Origin: G020354025 sp964621455
GTDB taxonomy: Bacteria; Fidelibacterota; Marinisomatia; SCGC-AAA003-L08; TS1B11
Reading direction: 5' to 3'
DNA: 64,000 nt
NCBI GenBank assembly: GCA_964621455.1
Contig: CAZULW010000001.1
Span: 75,028 to 139,027, forward strand
The notes beneath the pieces were generated by a model that did no database searches, was not told the DNA's origin, and saw only the letters and a program-made list of their open reading frames with translations. Shown here piece by piece: positions 1-8,106 of the stretch. How positions within the stretch are numbered: position 1 is the stretch's first letter; every line of letters begins with the position of its first letter. The translations under genes were made by a program, and so were the position numbers.

Positions 1-311
1 TGAATGCTTTAACGGAGGAGCGGCTTATTTCCACCATCACGGTAGCAGAACTTTATGCAGGCATCCGGGATGGGGACGAACGGGATAGGATGGATCAGTT
101 TATTATGGCGTTTGAGCTGGTTCCTATTGACAGCGAAGTGGCGATCAAAGGCGGCCTTTATCGCCGGGACTATGGTCCTAGTCATGGCACGGGCCTTGCG
201 GATGCCCTTATAGCCGCCTCAGCCGAAATCAGGGGAGCAACCCTGGTGACGAAGAATGAGCGTCACTTTCCTATGGTTCGCCAGTTGCACGTCCCCTACG
301 GCAAAAATTAG
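1..311 (+). CDS. PIN-domain ribonuclease (VapC-type toxin), 5'-truncated
   Basis: An open frame runs in from the window edge (codons in phase with base 3) and ends at a TAG at 309-311. The visible ~102 residues carry PIN-domain landmarks: an ITVAELYAGIR segment containing the conserved Glu, and GLADALIAASA, the acidic helix that binds metal in VapC toxins, followed by a TLVTKNERHF strand near the C-terminus. The N-terminal catalytic Asp is outside the window, as is any antitoxin gene. Family members are Mg-dependent endoribonucleases paired with an antitoxin. Assignment to VapC rather than another PIN subgroup is inferred from size and motif spacing. Confidence 0.8.
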   Translation, partial: NALTEERLISTITVAELYAGIRDGDERDRMDQFIMAFELVPIDSEVAIKGGLYRRDYGPSHGTGLADALIAASAEIRGATLVTKNERHFPMVRQLHVPYGKN

Positions 312-324
312 TCCAGGGGGCGCC

Positions 325-1095
325 ATGCCCATCGCCCTCACCCATATCGTTACCCCTAACCTGAGCGAGTGCCAGCTCACCCACCTGGCGCGGCAGCCCA
401 TCGACCTGGCCCTGGCTACCCGTCAGCACGCGGCCTACTGCAACACCCTCCGTTCTCACGGGCTGGAGGTCATCGAGCTGGACGTGAACAGAGACTACCC
501 GGACAGCGTCTTCGTGGAAGACACGGCGGTGGTGGTGGACGAGGTGGCTGTGCTGGCCCGTCCGGGGGCCGAGAGCCGCCGGGTTGAGGTGGCCGGTATT
601 GAGGCGGAACTGGCCAAGTACCGTTCTATCGCCCGCATTCAGCCGCCCGCCACCCTCGACGGCGGGGACGTGCTTATCGTGAGGAAAAAGGTGTTCGTGG
701 GACTGTCCACCCGCACCGACCGTGCCGGAGCGGAGGCCCTGCGCAACATTCTAACGCCCCTTGGCTATCGGGTGACGGCGGTAGCGGTCCACGGCACCCT
801 GCACCTGAAGTCCGCCGTTACGGCCGTGGACAAAGCCACCCTCCTGGCCAACCCGCTTTGGTTCGATACGGCGCCGTTCGCCAACTTCCGGGTCGTCCCG
901 GTGGCCGAGAATGAGCCCTGGGCCGCCAATGCCCTGCGGCTGGAGGACACGGTTTACCTGGCGAGGGGATCCCCCGCGACGGCGGCGGCCCTCAGCAAGC
1001 TGGGCTACGACGTGAAGACCATCGACATTTCCGAGCTGCAGAAAGCCGAAGCCGGCCTCACCTGCTCCAGCCTCATCTTCAAGAAAAATCGTTAA
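325..1095 (+). CDS. Dimethylarginine dimethylaminohydrolase (DDAH) / amidinotransferase-family hydrolase
   Basis: A 256-residue protein of the pentein (guanidino-modifying) fold. Start: ATG at 325, preceded by AGGGGG at 315-320; a longer in-phase reading from 256 overlaps the toxin gene. The catalytic triad is visible: an acidic DSVFVED segment (60-66), His160 in GTLHLKS, and nucleophile Cys247 in GLTCSS. A LDGGD motif (111-115) and an ENEPWAAN substrate-loop motif are also present. DDAHs hydrolyse N-methylated arginines to citrulline and methylamines. A related citrullinase or arginine-deiminase-like specificity cannot be excluded. It starts 13 bases after the toxin gene, on the same strand. 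Confidence 0.9.
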   Translation: MPIALTHIVTPNLSECQLTHLARQPIDLALATRQHAAYCNTLRSHGLEVIELDVNRDYPDSVFVEDTAVVVDEVAVLARPGAESRRVEVAGIEAELAKYRSIARIQPPATLDGGDVLIVRKKVFVGLSTRTDRAGAEALRNILTPLGYRVTAVAVHGTLHLKSAVTAVDKATLLANPLWFDTAPFANFRVVPVAENEPWAANALRLEDTVYLARGSPATAAALSKLGYDVKTIDISELQKAEAGLTCSSLIFKKNR

Positions 1096-1117
1096 GCCTG
1101 TTTTGGGGTCGGTGGGT

Positions 1118-1774
1118 CTAGGTCAGCGTCCGGACACCGCTGCTGGTCCCTACCAGAAGTACATCCGCCAGGCGGCGGGCGAAGAGGCCGTTACAGACGA
1201 CCCCGGCGATGTGATCCAGCTCGGCCTCCATCAGGGCCGGGTCGGTGATGGCAAGGCCGTGGACGTCCAGGATCAGGTTGCCGTTGTCGGTGACGAACCC
1301 TTCGCGTACTATCGGTCGGCCGCCCAGCGCGGTCAAAGCAGCGGACACATACCTGCTGGCTACGGGGATCACCTCCACCGGCAGGGGGACAGCCCCCAGC
1401 GCCTTCACCAGCTTGGTCTCGTCCACGATGCAGATGAACCTCCGGCTGGCCGCCGCCACGATCTTCTCCCGGGTCAGCGACCCACCGCCGCCCTTAATGA
1501 GGCGGAGACAGGCGTCGGCCTCATCAGCGCCGTCCACATAGATGGGCAGCTGCCCCACCTCGTTGAGGTCCAGCACCGGGATACCGTGCCGCTTCAGCCG
1601 CTCGGCGCTGGCTATGGAGCTGGCTACCGTGCCCTCGATTTTGTCCTTCAATCCCACCAGGCCATCAATGAAGTAGTCTGTGGTAGAGCCTGTGCCCACG
1701 CCTACGATCGTGCCGGGCTCAATATAATCCAGGGCCGCCCGGGCCGCTGCTCGTTTCATATCCTCCCGGTTCAT
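1118..1774 (-). CDS. rpiA: Ribose-5-phosphate isomerase A
   Basis: 218 residues, the usual RpiA length. It interconverts ribose 5-phosphate and ribulose 5-phosphate in the pentose phosphate pathway. Signature motifs: GVGTGST (25-31, phosphate loop), DGADEAD (81-87, catalytic Asp pair) and KGGGGSLTREK (94-104, with the catalytic Glu/Lys). It reads toward the convergent DDAH gene and ends 22 bases from it. The gene upstream on this strand is the AT-rich phosphofructokinase, so two sugar-phosphate enzymes sit in tandem, separated by a comM-tail repeat. Confidence 0.95.
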   Translation of the reverse strand: MNREDMKRAAARAALDYIEPGTIVGVGTGSTTDYFIDGLVGLKDKIEGTVASSIASAERLKRHGIPVLDLNEVGQLPIYVDGADEADACLRLIKGGGGSLTREKIVAAASRRFICIVDETKLVKALGAVPLPVEVIPVASRYVSAALTALGGRPIVREGFVTDNGNLILDVHGLAITDPALMEAELDHIAGVVCNGLFARRLADVLLVGTSSGVRTLT

Positions 1775-1785
1775 GGTCTTATTAT

Positions 1786-1823
1786 CGCACCCACAGCTGC
1801 CGGTACAGGGAGCGGCACTTTCC
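1786..1823 (-). repeat. Degenerate copy of the comM 3' tail (copy 4)
   Basis: On the minus strand this stretch reads CRSLYRQLWVR, against YRSLDRQLWLG at the C-terminus of the intact ComM (4233-5786). About 26 of 32 bases match by eye. It lies between rpiA and the phosphofructokinase gene and is the most distant and most diverged of four tail-like copies (the others begin at 3931, 4019 and 4233). It may mark the outer border of the segment inserted at comM. Confidence 0.5.
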
Positions 1824-1900
1824 TACTGACGGCATAAGATAGTCGCTGCCTCTATTACCTGAATGGAACAACCGAATGATCCGGAAAGAAGTCTTTGGCA

Positions 1901-3223
1901 CTATTTTAATGATGGCTGTCCTGTTGATAAAAGTACTGACTGCCAGAGCGCTCCTTTTGGATCGATCTTTTTCCTGCCGTATTGGACAATATCCATAGGT
2001 AAGTGAACAAACCTTGAATTCCAATTACCAATAATCATCCTGGTCCTGCCGCTCATAGCCGCATGAACCGCATGTTCTGCCAGAATTCCACAATACACAG
2101 AATCTTCCGGGTTTGCAGGCACTGACCTGATAATATAGCTAGGGTCGATATATTTGATGTTTACTTCTATCTTTTTCGCCGCGAAATATTTCTTAATTTT
2201 GCTTTTAAGATACACTCCAATATCATTCAGTAATATGTTACCTGAAAGGTCTTGTTTTTCTTCTTCATTTTCAAAATACTTATGTCCCGCTCCCTCGGCC
2301 ACAACAATCAAAGCATGTTTAGCGTGTTTCAGTCTTTTTTCAAGTTCCGCCAGCAATCCCCTGGGCCCTTCAAGATCAAAATCTATCTCGGGAACAAGTA
2401 AAATATTAACGTCTTTTTGGGCCAGGGTCGCGTGAGCTGCTATGAACCCGGATTCTCTCCCCATAACCTTTACTATTCCTATTCCATTTGGCGCGCCTCT
2501 GGCCTCATTATGCGCACAGCGTATCGATTCCACAGCTTCCGAGAACGCGGTTTGAAACCCGAAGGATTTCGATGTGAACGGGATATCGTTATCAATCGTC
2601 TTGGGTATATTGATAATAGAGATTGCAAGTCCTCTTCTGGTCATTTCCTCTTCAACGCTAATCGAGCCTTTAATAGTTCCATCCCCACCAATAGTAAAGA
2701 GAAGGTTAACACCATAATATTCAAGTCCGTCAACTATCTCAACCGGATTCGAACTCCCCCTGGAAGATCCGAGAATTGAACCTCCCCGATTATGAATGGG
2801 TCCCACATCATTTACGGTCAACATCATCGGACCAGGGGCACTATTTCGATATATGCCACGATACCCATATCGAAACCCGATAATATTCTTCACCTTGTAT
2901 TGGTAATAGAGCTGCATGAATGTTGATCTGATGACATCATTCAGCCCAGGGCATAATCCCCCACATGTTACAATACCCGCAACTACTTTCTCCGGGTCAA
3001 AATACAGACGCTCCCTTGGCCCCGCTTCTTCCAGCGCAATCATTTTTCCAAGGCCCACTTTATTGTAATGGGTTACGATATTTTTAAAGTCTACATCGTA
3101 AATAATTTTCCCATCATCATCAACAAAGTTAATGTTCTCCAGAGGAGACAAATGAATTGCTTTTCCCAGTCTCTTGATCGAAAAGTCAATATCCTTGCTC
3201 ACCTTGTCTCCATCCGTTTTCAC
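1901..3223 (-). CDS. pfkA: 6-phosphofructokinase, plant/spirochaete-type (likely ATP-dependent)
   Basis: 440 residues, longer than the ~320-residue E. coli type. It phosphorylates fructose 6-phosphate to the 1,6-bisphosphate. Motifs: GGLCPGLN (88-95), GGDGT (179-183), PKTIDND (207-213, containing the catalytic Asp) and MGRESG (254-259). Gly in GGDGT, where PPi-using enzymes have Asp, points to ATP; the Lys of PKTIDND is also typical of the long ATP-using clade. Start: GTG at 3223 after AAAGGAG at 8-base spacing. Base composition is strikingly AT-rich (about one third GC in parts) compared with ~60% in flanking genes, which suggests acquisition. Confidence 0.9.
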   Translation of the reverse strand: MKTDGDKVSKDIDFSIKRLGKAIHLSPLENINFVDDDGKIIYDVDFKNIVTHYNKVGLGKMIALEEAGPRERLYFDPEKVVAGIVTCGGLCPGLNDVIRSTFMQLYYQYKVKNIIGFRYGYRGIYRNSAPGPMMLTVNDVGPIHNRGGSILGSSRGSSNPVEIVDGLEYYGVNLLFTIGGDGTIKGSISVEEEMTRRGLAISIINIPKTIDNDIPFTSKSFGFQTAFSEAVESIRCAHNEARGAPNGIGIVKVMGRESGFIAAHATLAQKDVNILLVPEIDFDLEGPRGLLAELEKRLKHAKHALIVVAEGAGHKYFENEEEKQDLSGNILLNDIGVYLKSKIKKYFAAKKIEVNIKYIDPSYIIRSVPANPEDSVYCGILAEHAVHAAMSGRTRMIIGNWNSRFVHLPMDIVQYGRKKIDPKGALWQSVLLSTGQPSLK

Positions 3224-3257
3224 TGAAAATGCTCCTTTACCGTACTATAATAATTGA

Positions 3258-3276
3258 AATGACAATTATTCTCATT
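3258..3276 (-). promoter_or_regulatory. Fur-box-like inverted repeat in the pfkA promoter
   Basis: The 19 bases match 16 of 19 positions of an AATGATAATCATTATCATT-type Fur box. The 15-base core TGACAATTATTCTCA (3260-3274) differs from the 7-1-7 consensus at two symmetric positions. It lies 35-53 bases upstream of the pfkA GTG, next to a TATTATAGT -10-like sequence at ~3244-3252, so a bound repressor would cover the spacer or -35. Other Fur-superfamily regulators (PerR, Zur, Mur) use similar boxes. Confidence 0.45.
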
Positions 3277-3349
3277 TGCCAAATTCAATGTGGAAATGTA
3301 ATACTTCTAATGACCTTAAATCCAGAAAGTTAATGTGTTTACTCGACCG

Positions 3350-3490
3350 GCCCTCCTCATCGGCGGGCAGGGGGCAGTAGCGGCGCGGGCCTTGCTGCCC
3401 ATTCGGGTGTTGGCGAAGATGGTGGACTCCCCGTCGAAGCGGCGTCGCCAGCGCTCCCAGACCGCATAGGCCGCGACCCGGTCCGGTTCA
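3350..3490 (-). pseudogene. comM internal fragment, frameshifted
   Basis: The minus strand encodes RRFDGESTIFANTRMGSKA, nearly the same as RRFEGDSHIFANAHMGSKA in the intact comM, with ~80% base identity by eye to roughly 4408-4520. A one-base loss after the GSKA codons breaks the downstream frame. The surrounding 72-codon open frame (3316-3534) is therefore not a real gene. It is a diverged remnant of a second comM sequence lying between pfkA and the GDT1 gene. The rest of 3224-3617 shows nothing else apart from the pfkA promoter. Confidence 0.75.
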
Positions 3491-3617
3491 GCCAGCGCTA
3501 TGTAAATCTTTGTGAGGTCTCTGATACCAGTCATTAGAAATAAATCAATAAGTCACTTGGCGGAATAATACACTTAAATCAAGGCTAACGCAGGAAGTGA
3601 TAACTACGCGAAAGGTT

Positions 3618-3899
3618 CTACTCGCCCTTTAAAAGTGAGATGAGCATGAAGGCACCGATCAAGATAAATCCGATTGCGGCTGCACCTTCCAGGAATTTGG
3701 GATTGATCCAGCATGCGAGGCGATCGCCAATGGCCACCGCTACAACTGTGGTGGTCACCAGAGCCAGGGATGCCGCCAGCGCGATTCCCACGCGGGATAC
3801 GTCCGGCTTGGTGGAGTAGAGCAGAATTGCCAGTTGAGTTTTATCTCCCAGCTCGGCCAGGAAGACCGTTCCGAAAACCGTTAAAAGGTAGCGCAGCAT
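3618..3899 (-). CDS. GDT1/TMEM165 (UPF0016) family cation transporter, single-repeat form
   Basis: 93 residues with three hydrophobic segments and the family motif ELGDKTQ at residues 16-22 (E-x-G-D-K-T). Full-length family members (~190-200 residues) carry this motif twice in two homologous halves and exchange Ca2+ or Mn2+ for H+. This protein has only one half, so a functional transporter would need to homodimerise or pair with another half. No partner half is seen nearby. It is flanked on both sides by comM fragments, so it may be cargo of the same insertion. Confidence 0.8.
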   Translation of the reverse strand: MLRYLLTVFGTVFLAELGDKTQLAILLYSTKPDVSRVGIALAASLALVTTTVVAVAIGDRLACWINPKFLEGAAAIGFILIGAFMLISLLKGE

Positions 3900-3930
3900 T
3901 ATTTCATCCTATCATTATGAGACGCGAATT

Positions 3931-3982
3931 TAGCCCCAGCCACAGCTGCCTATCCAGACTGCAGTACTAAATCGCCTCCACC
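3931..3982 (-). repeat. comM 3' tail copy 3 (with internal stop)
   Basis: The minus strand reads EAI-stop-YCSLDRQLWLG, i.e. the last codons of comM with one Gln codon changed to TAG and the terminal TGA lost. It begins right after the start region of the GDT1 gene. It is followed by AACTCG/AACTCGTAAC-type short repeats (3983-4015) that recur at 4184-4222 beside the true comM end. Confidence 0.8.
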
Positions 3983-4018
3983 AACTCGAAACTCGGAACT
4001 AAAAACTCGTAACTAAAC

Positions 4019-4078
4019 TCACCCCAACCACAGCTGCCTATCCAGAGACCGGTACTGGATCGCCTCCGCCAGGTGCGG
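4019..4078 (-). repeat. comM 3' tail copy 2 (intact codons, only synonymous differences)
   Basis: These 60 bases encode the last 19 residues of ComM (PHLAEAIQYRSLDRQLWLG) plus the TGA stop, identical in protein to the end of the intact gene. They differ at seven codons, all synonymous. That pattern implies the copy diverged while part of a working comM, then was left here. The remaining sequence of 3900-4232 holds copy 3, short AACTCG repeats and a GAGAGGGGT hairpin; no gene is visible. Confidence 0.85.
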
Positions 4079-4232
4079 GAAACTCACCCCCTCGCTACGC
4101 GAGACCCCTCCCTTACAAAGAGAGGGGTGGCCACAGCTGGCGGGGCTAATGGCTGAAGGCTGACAGCCTGCCCGATCCCCAAAACTCGAAACCCAAAACT
4201 AGAAACTAGAAACTCGTAACCCGAAACCCTTC

Positions 4233-5786
4233 TCACCCCAGCCACAGCTGCCTATCCAGCGAGCGGTACTGAATCGCCTCGGCGAGGTGGGGGGTCTGGA
4301 TGGTGTCCGAGCCGGCGATGTCGGCGATGGTGCGGGCCACCTTGATGATGCGGTCGTAGGCCCGGGCCGAGAGTCCCAGGCGGTTGATGGCGCTGGTGAG
4401 CAGGTCCTCACCGTCGGCGGGCAGGGGGCAGTAGAGCCGCAGGGCCTTGCTCCCCATGTGGGCGTTGGCGAAGATGTGGCTATCGCCCTCGAAGCGGCGG
4501 TGCTGGCGCTCACGGGCCGCCTCCACCCGCTCCCGGATCGCTTCCGACCGCTCCCCGTCACTCTTAGCCGCCAGCTCCTCGATCTTCACCGCCGGCACCT
4601 CCACGTGGATGTCGATGCGGTCCAGCAGCGGCCCGGAGATGCGGCTCATGTAGCGCTGGATGGCCGGGGGCGAGCAGCTGCACTCGTTGCGGGGGTCGGT
4701 GGCGAAGCCGCAGGGGCAGGGATTCATGGCCGCCACCAGCATAACGCTGGCGGGGTAGGTCACCGACACCTTGGCCCGCGCGATGGTCACATAACCCGCC
4801 TCCAGCGGCTGCCGGAGGACCTCCAGTACGCTCTTGTGGAACTCGGGCAGCTCGTCCAGGAAGAGCACCCCGCGGTGGGCCAGGCTCACCTCGCCCGGCT
4901 TGGGTATTGTCCCCCCGCCGACGAGGCCCGCGTCGGAGATAGTATGGTGGGGCGAGCGGAAAGGCCGCTGGCCGATGATGCCTTCGCCGGGCGGCAGGGT
5001 ACCCGCCACCGAATGAATCTTGGTCGCCTCCAGGGCCTCCTCCAGGGCAAGCATGGGCAGGATGGTAGGGATGCGCTGGGCCACCATGGTCTTGCCGCTG
5101 CCGGGTGGGCCGATGAGAATGGCGTTATGCCCCCCCGCCGCCGCCACCTCCACCGCCCGCTTGGCGTGCTCCTGCCCTTTCACCTCGCTGAAGTCGATAT
5201 GGGTGGTCCGGGCGCGCTGGAGCAATGATTGGCCCTCCACCTTCACCGGGGCCAGGGACGCTTCGCCGTTGAGGATGGCCATCACGTCCCGGAGGCTCTC
5301 CACCGCCCCCACCTGGATACCATCCACCAGGGCCGCCTCGGTAGCGTTGGTGGTAGGCACCAGGATAGTCTTGTAACCGGCTTCGCGGGCCGCCATAGCG
5401 ATGGGCAGCACTCCCTTCACCACTCGCAGGGCCCCGTCCAGGCCCAGCTCGCCCACCAGGATGGTCTCCTCCAGGGCGTCCTGCGGAACGAACCCCAGGG
5501 CGCTGAGGATACCGACAGCGATGGGCAAGTCGAAGGCGCTGCCTTCCTTGCGGATGTCCGCCGGGGCCAGGTTCACGGTCGTGCGCTTCTGCGGGATCTT
5601 GTAGCCCGAGTTCTTCAGCGCCGCCGTGACCCGCTCCTTGCTCTCCCGCACCGCTCCATCCGGCAAGCCCACGGTGGTGAAGATCGGCGGGATCACGTTG
5701 TCCAGGTGGCATTCCACTTTGACGATGTAGGCATCCACACCGAGGACGGCGGCGGAGTGGGTATGGGCCAGGAGGGAACCGCTCAC
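4233..5786 (-). CDS. comM: ComM/YifB family Mg-chelatase-like AAA+ ATPase
   Basis: 517 residues from a GTG at 5786 preceded by GAGGT; this start gives the usual N-terminus (LLAHTHSAAVLGVDAYIV...). A TTG 32 codons upstream would overlap the next gene and add non-family sequence. Layout: N-terminal Lon-protease-like ChlI domain, AAA+ core with Walker A GPPGSGKT (~226-233) and Walker B LFLDELPEF (~309), a Cys cluster (CPCGF...ECSCSP, ~354-371), and a Mg-chelatase C-terminal helical domain. ComM acts as a branch-migration helicase in natural transformation in studied species. Its 3' end is echoed by four downstream fragments. Confidence 0.93.
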   Translation of the reverse strand: MSGSLLAHTHSAAVLGVDAYIVKVECHLDNVIPPIFTTVGLPDGAVRESKERVTAALKNSGYKIPQKRTTVNLAPADIRKEGSAFDLPIAVGILSALGFVPQDALEETILVGELGLDGALRVVKGVLPIAMAAREAGYKTILVPTTNATEAALVDGIQVGAVESLRDVMAILNGEASLAPVKVEGQSLLQRARTTHIDFSEVKGQEHAKRAVEVAAAGGHNAILIGPPGSGKTMVAQRIPTILPMLALEEALEATKIHSVAGTLPPGEGIIGQRPFRSPHHTISDAGLVGGGTIPKPGEVSLAHRGVLFLDELPEFHKSVLEVLRQPLEAGYVTIARAKVSVTYPASVMLVAAMNPCPCGFATDPRNECSCSPPAIQRYMSRISGPLLDRIDIHVEVPAVKIEELAAKSDGERSEAIRERVEAARERQHRRFEGDSHIFANAHMGSKALRLYCPLPADGEDLLTSAINRLGLSARAYDRIIKVARTIADIAGSDTIQTPHLAEAIQYRSLDRQLWLG

Positions 5787-5823
5787 CTGGACCTCGACCT
5801 GTATGTCCGTGTATGGATCATTG

Positions 5824-8094
5824 TTACCGAACAGGCCGCTCAAAGGTATGTTCGCCGGAGCCAACCCGGCCAAAGACGACAAAGTCCCCTTCCACCTGCC
5901 CTTTGCGGGGCCGACCGTCCACCTTAACTATGGGATCATCGCCACCGCCGGCCGGTATGCACACCCTGGCCCTGGTATTGGCCGGAATACGCACCTTCAG
6001 AATAAAAGCGCCATCCCCTGCCCTGGCGTCCACGTGCACCGTCCCCCGGATTGTCGGCAGCTCCAGGGTGCCCCATTCCAGGCCGCCCAGCCGGGGCTTG
6101 ATCTGTATCAGGCCATAGCCCGGCTCCAGCGGGCGCACTCCCATCAGCCACCGGGGAATGATATTCGCCGGCGCCGCCCCCCAGGCGTGGTTCCAGTCCA
6201 GGTTGGGCTTATACTTCCGGTCCCAGGCCTCAAGAGTGATGGTGGTGCCCACGTCATAAATCATATGCGCCCAGCTGCGGTCGTCGGTGGCCGTGAGCAG
6301 CTTCAGGGCGTGTTCGGCCTCGCCGGCCTGATAGAGCGCCTCCAGCAGGTACTGGGACCCGTAGACGCTGCACGCCATGCCCCGGCTCTTGACGAACGCG
6401 ACCACCTTCGGCACGTTTGGCTCCGGCACCAGTCCAAAAGCCAGGGGAAACATGTTGGCGTGCAGGGAGCTGTGGCTGCTGCCCTCACCATCGATATAAA
6501 CACTCCTGGTCTTGTCCAGAAAGACCTCGTTGAAGGCCGACTTCACTCTGGCCGCCTGCCTGGAATAGCTGCTGGCGTCTCCGTTCTTACCCAGCACATC
6601 TGCAATTCGGCTCATAAGTACCAGCGCCCGGTAGTGAAACGCGTTAACAACCGTATTGATGGGCCGGAAATCAAAGTTGTCGGTTTCGCCACCTTGTCCC
6701 TCGGGTAAACCCGTTTCCCCCGGCTGCGGCCAGTCCACGAGGTCTCTCAGCCGCCCCTGAAAATGGATCGCGGTCAACACCTCGTTGGTCACCAGACCGG
6801 TCCGGGTGCTGATAAGTCCGTCCCCCCTGGCCAGGGCGCCGAGGGTTTTGGCCCGCAGGTCATCATAGAAGCGGGCCAGGGAAGCAGCATCGCCGGTCTG
6901 CATATAGTCGGCCCAGGCCATCAGGATCGAATGCATGATCCACTCGGTGGGCCAGGTGGGATTGGTGATCAGGTACTCGTGGGTATAGCGGGCCAGGGTG
7001 AATTCCCGGTCCACGCTGTAATGGCCCAGCTGGTTGATATAGGCGTCGGCCTCATAGGGGATCCTTTCCCGGTCGCCATCCACATACACTCCGCAGAAGC
7101 TGGTGGCCTTTATGGTGTACTTGCACAGGTCCCACACATCGTTAAGAACCTGGCTTGATGAACTGAAATATGAGGCGTCATTGTTAAAGGGATAATGGAC
7201 CACCACCTGTCTCACATCGGAGGTATCCAGCGGCCCGGTATAACCCGCCAGCTCGCAGTAACGAAACGGCATCACCTCCCCCACTTCCACCGGCATTCTG
7301 ATGGCCTTTGGGTTCTCCGTATTGCGCTCGTCGGGCGTGATGGCAACGGTATAGGTGTGGGTCCCGGCCTTCAGGGGCAGAACCATCATCCGGTAGCGGC
7401 GGTGCCTGCCGGGATTGCGGTCCAGGGCCTGCTTGCCAGCCGCCACTTCACCAAGGTGGACTTCAACATCCCTTGGAGCCTGGCTGGTGAGGGTCAGTTT
7501 TATGGTACCATAGGCGGCCCTGCCGAAGTCAATGAACGTCATGTCCGGGGCCGTCTTCACCATACGCAGCGGGGCCACTTCAGCCTTTACCAGGGGATAG
7601 CGTGTGGTGATATGGGCGTCGATAATGGCGCCGGTGTGGAAGGTCTGGGATTCCGACCAGGGGCTCGCCTGTCCCCGGTCATTCCAGGTGCGCACTTTCC
7701 AGTGGTAGGTGGCATCAGGCGCCAGCGGCTCGCCCGCATGTCGAACAGTGATAGACTGGCCGCCGATAACCTTCCCCGAATCCCACACATCCCCCACATC
7801 GTCAGCCAGGGCTGCCAGGCTGGAAGCCACCAGGACCTGGTACGCCGACTGCGTGCTGGTGGGAGCGCTGTCGTTTGCAATCCAGCCATAGCGGGGATAG
7901 GCGGTGGCGATGGACACATGGTCCGGGTGTTCCATGAGTTCACACAGCAGGCCGGTTGGCGGGAGGGCCGTCGAGGGGCCGGAACAATATAAGCCAAAGA
8001 CGAAAGTGAGTACCAAAATGGTGATGATGCCGGAGACTTTCCTTATGTACCTCTTCTTTGAAACTTCCGTCCCTGCTGATCTTGACATACTCAC
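5824..8094 (-). CDS. Alpha-L-rhamnosidase (GH78), exported
   Basis: 756 residues. An N-terminal hydrophobic segment (~21-42) indicates export; the Cys at 37 is only a weak lipobox. Order: Fn3-like domain (~45-155), rhamnosidase concanavalin-like region, then the (alpha/alpha)6 catalytic barrel and a C-terminal beta domain. GH78 landmarks are CGVYVDGDRERIPYEAD (~334-350), with acidic catalytic candidates, and TLEAWDRKYKPNLDWNHAWG further on, matching the family's second Glu region. It releases terminal alpha-L-rhamnose from polysaccharides or glycosides. It follows the BNR lipoprotein gene by 12 bases, so the pair is probably co-transcribed. Confidence 0.9.
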   Translation of the reverse strand: MSMSRSAGTEVSKKRYIRKVSGIITILVLTFVFGLYCSGPSTALPPTGLLCELMEHPDHVSIATAYPRYGWIANDSAPTSTQSAYQVLVASSLAALADDVGDVWDSGKVIGGQSITVRHAGEPLAPDATYHWKVRTWNDRGQASPWSESQTFHTGAIIDAHITTRYPLVKAEVAPLRMVKTAPDMTFIDFGRAAYGTIKLTLTSQAPRDVEVHLGEVAAGKQALDRNPGRHRRYRMMVLPLKAGTHTYTVAITPDERNTENPKAIRMPVEVGEVMPFRYCELAGYTGPLDTSDVRQVVVHYPFNNDASYFSSSSQVLNDVWDLCKYTIKATSFCGVYVDGDRERIPYEADAYINQLGHYSVDREFTLARYTHEYLITNPTWPTEWIMHSILMAWADYMQTGDAASLARFYDDLRAKTLGALARGDGLISTRTGLVTNEVLTAIHFQGRLRDLVDWPQPGETGLPEGQGGETDNFDFRPINTVVNAFHYRALVLMSRIADVLGKNGDASSYSRQAARVKSAFNEVFLDKTRSVYIDGEGSSHSSLHANMFPLAFGLVPEPNVPKVVAFVKSRGMACSVYGSQYLLEALYQAGEAEHALKLLTATDDRSWAHMIYDVGTTITLEAWDRKYKPNLDWNHAWGAAPANIIPRWLMGVRPLEPGYGLIQIKPRLGGLEWGTLELPTIRGTVHVDARAGDGAFILKVRIPANTRARVCIPAGGGDDPIVKVDGRPRKGQVEGDFVVFGRVGSGEHTFERPVR

Positions 8095-8106
8095 CTGCTA
8101 CATACG

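Noticed and set aside
1782..2024. 80-codon minus-strand frame ending in RQLWVR
   Set aside because: Most of it is out-of-frame pfkA sequence; only the end reflects the comM-tail repeat.
4287..5927. Long plus-strand open frames (313 and 232 codons) opposite comM
   Set aside because: They are shadows of the GC-rich comM and rhamnosidase genes; the translations are Gly/Arg/His-rich with no family resemblance, while the minus strand encodes clear proteins.
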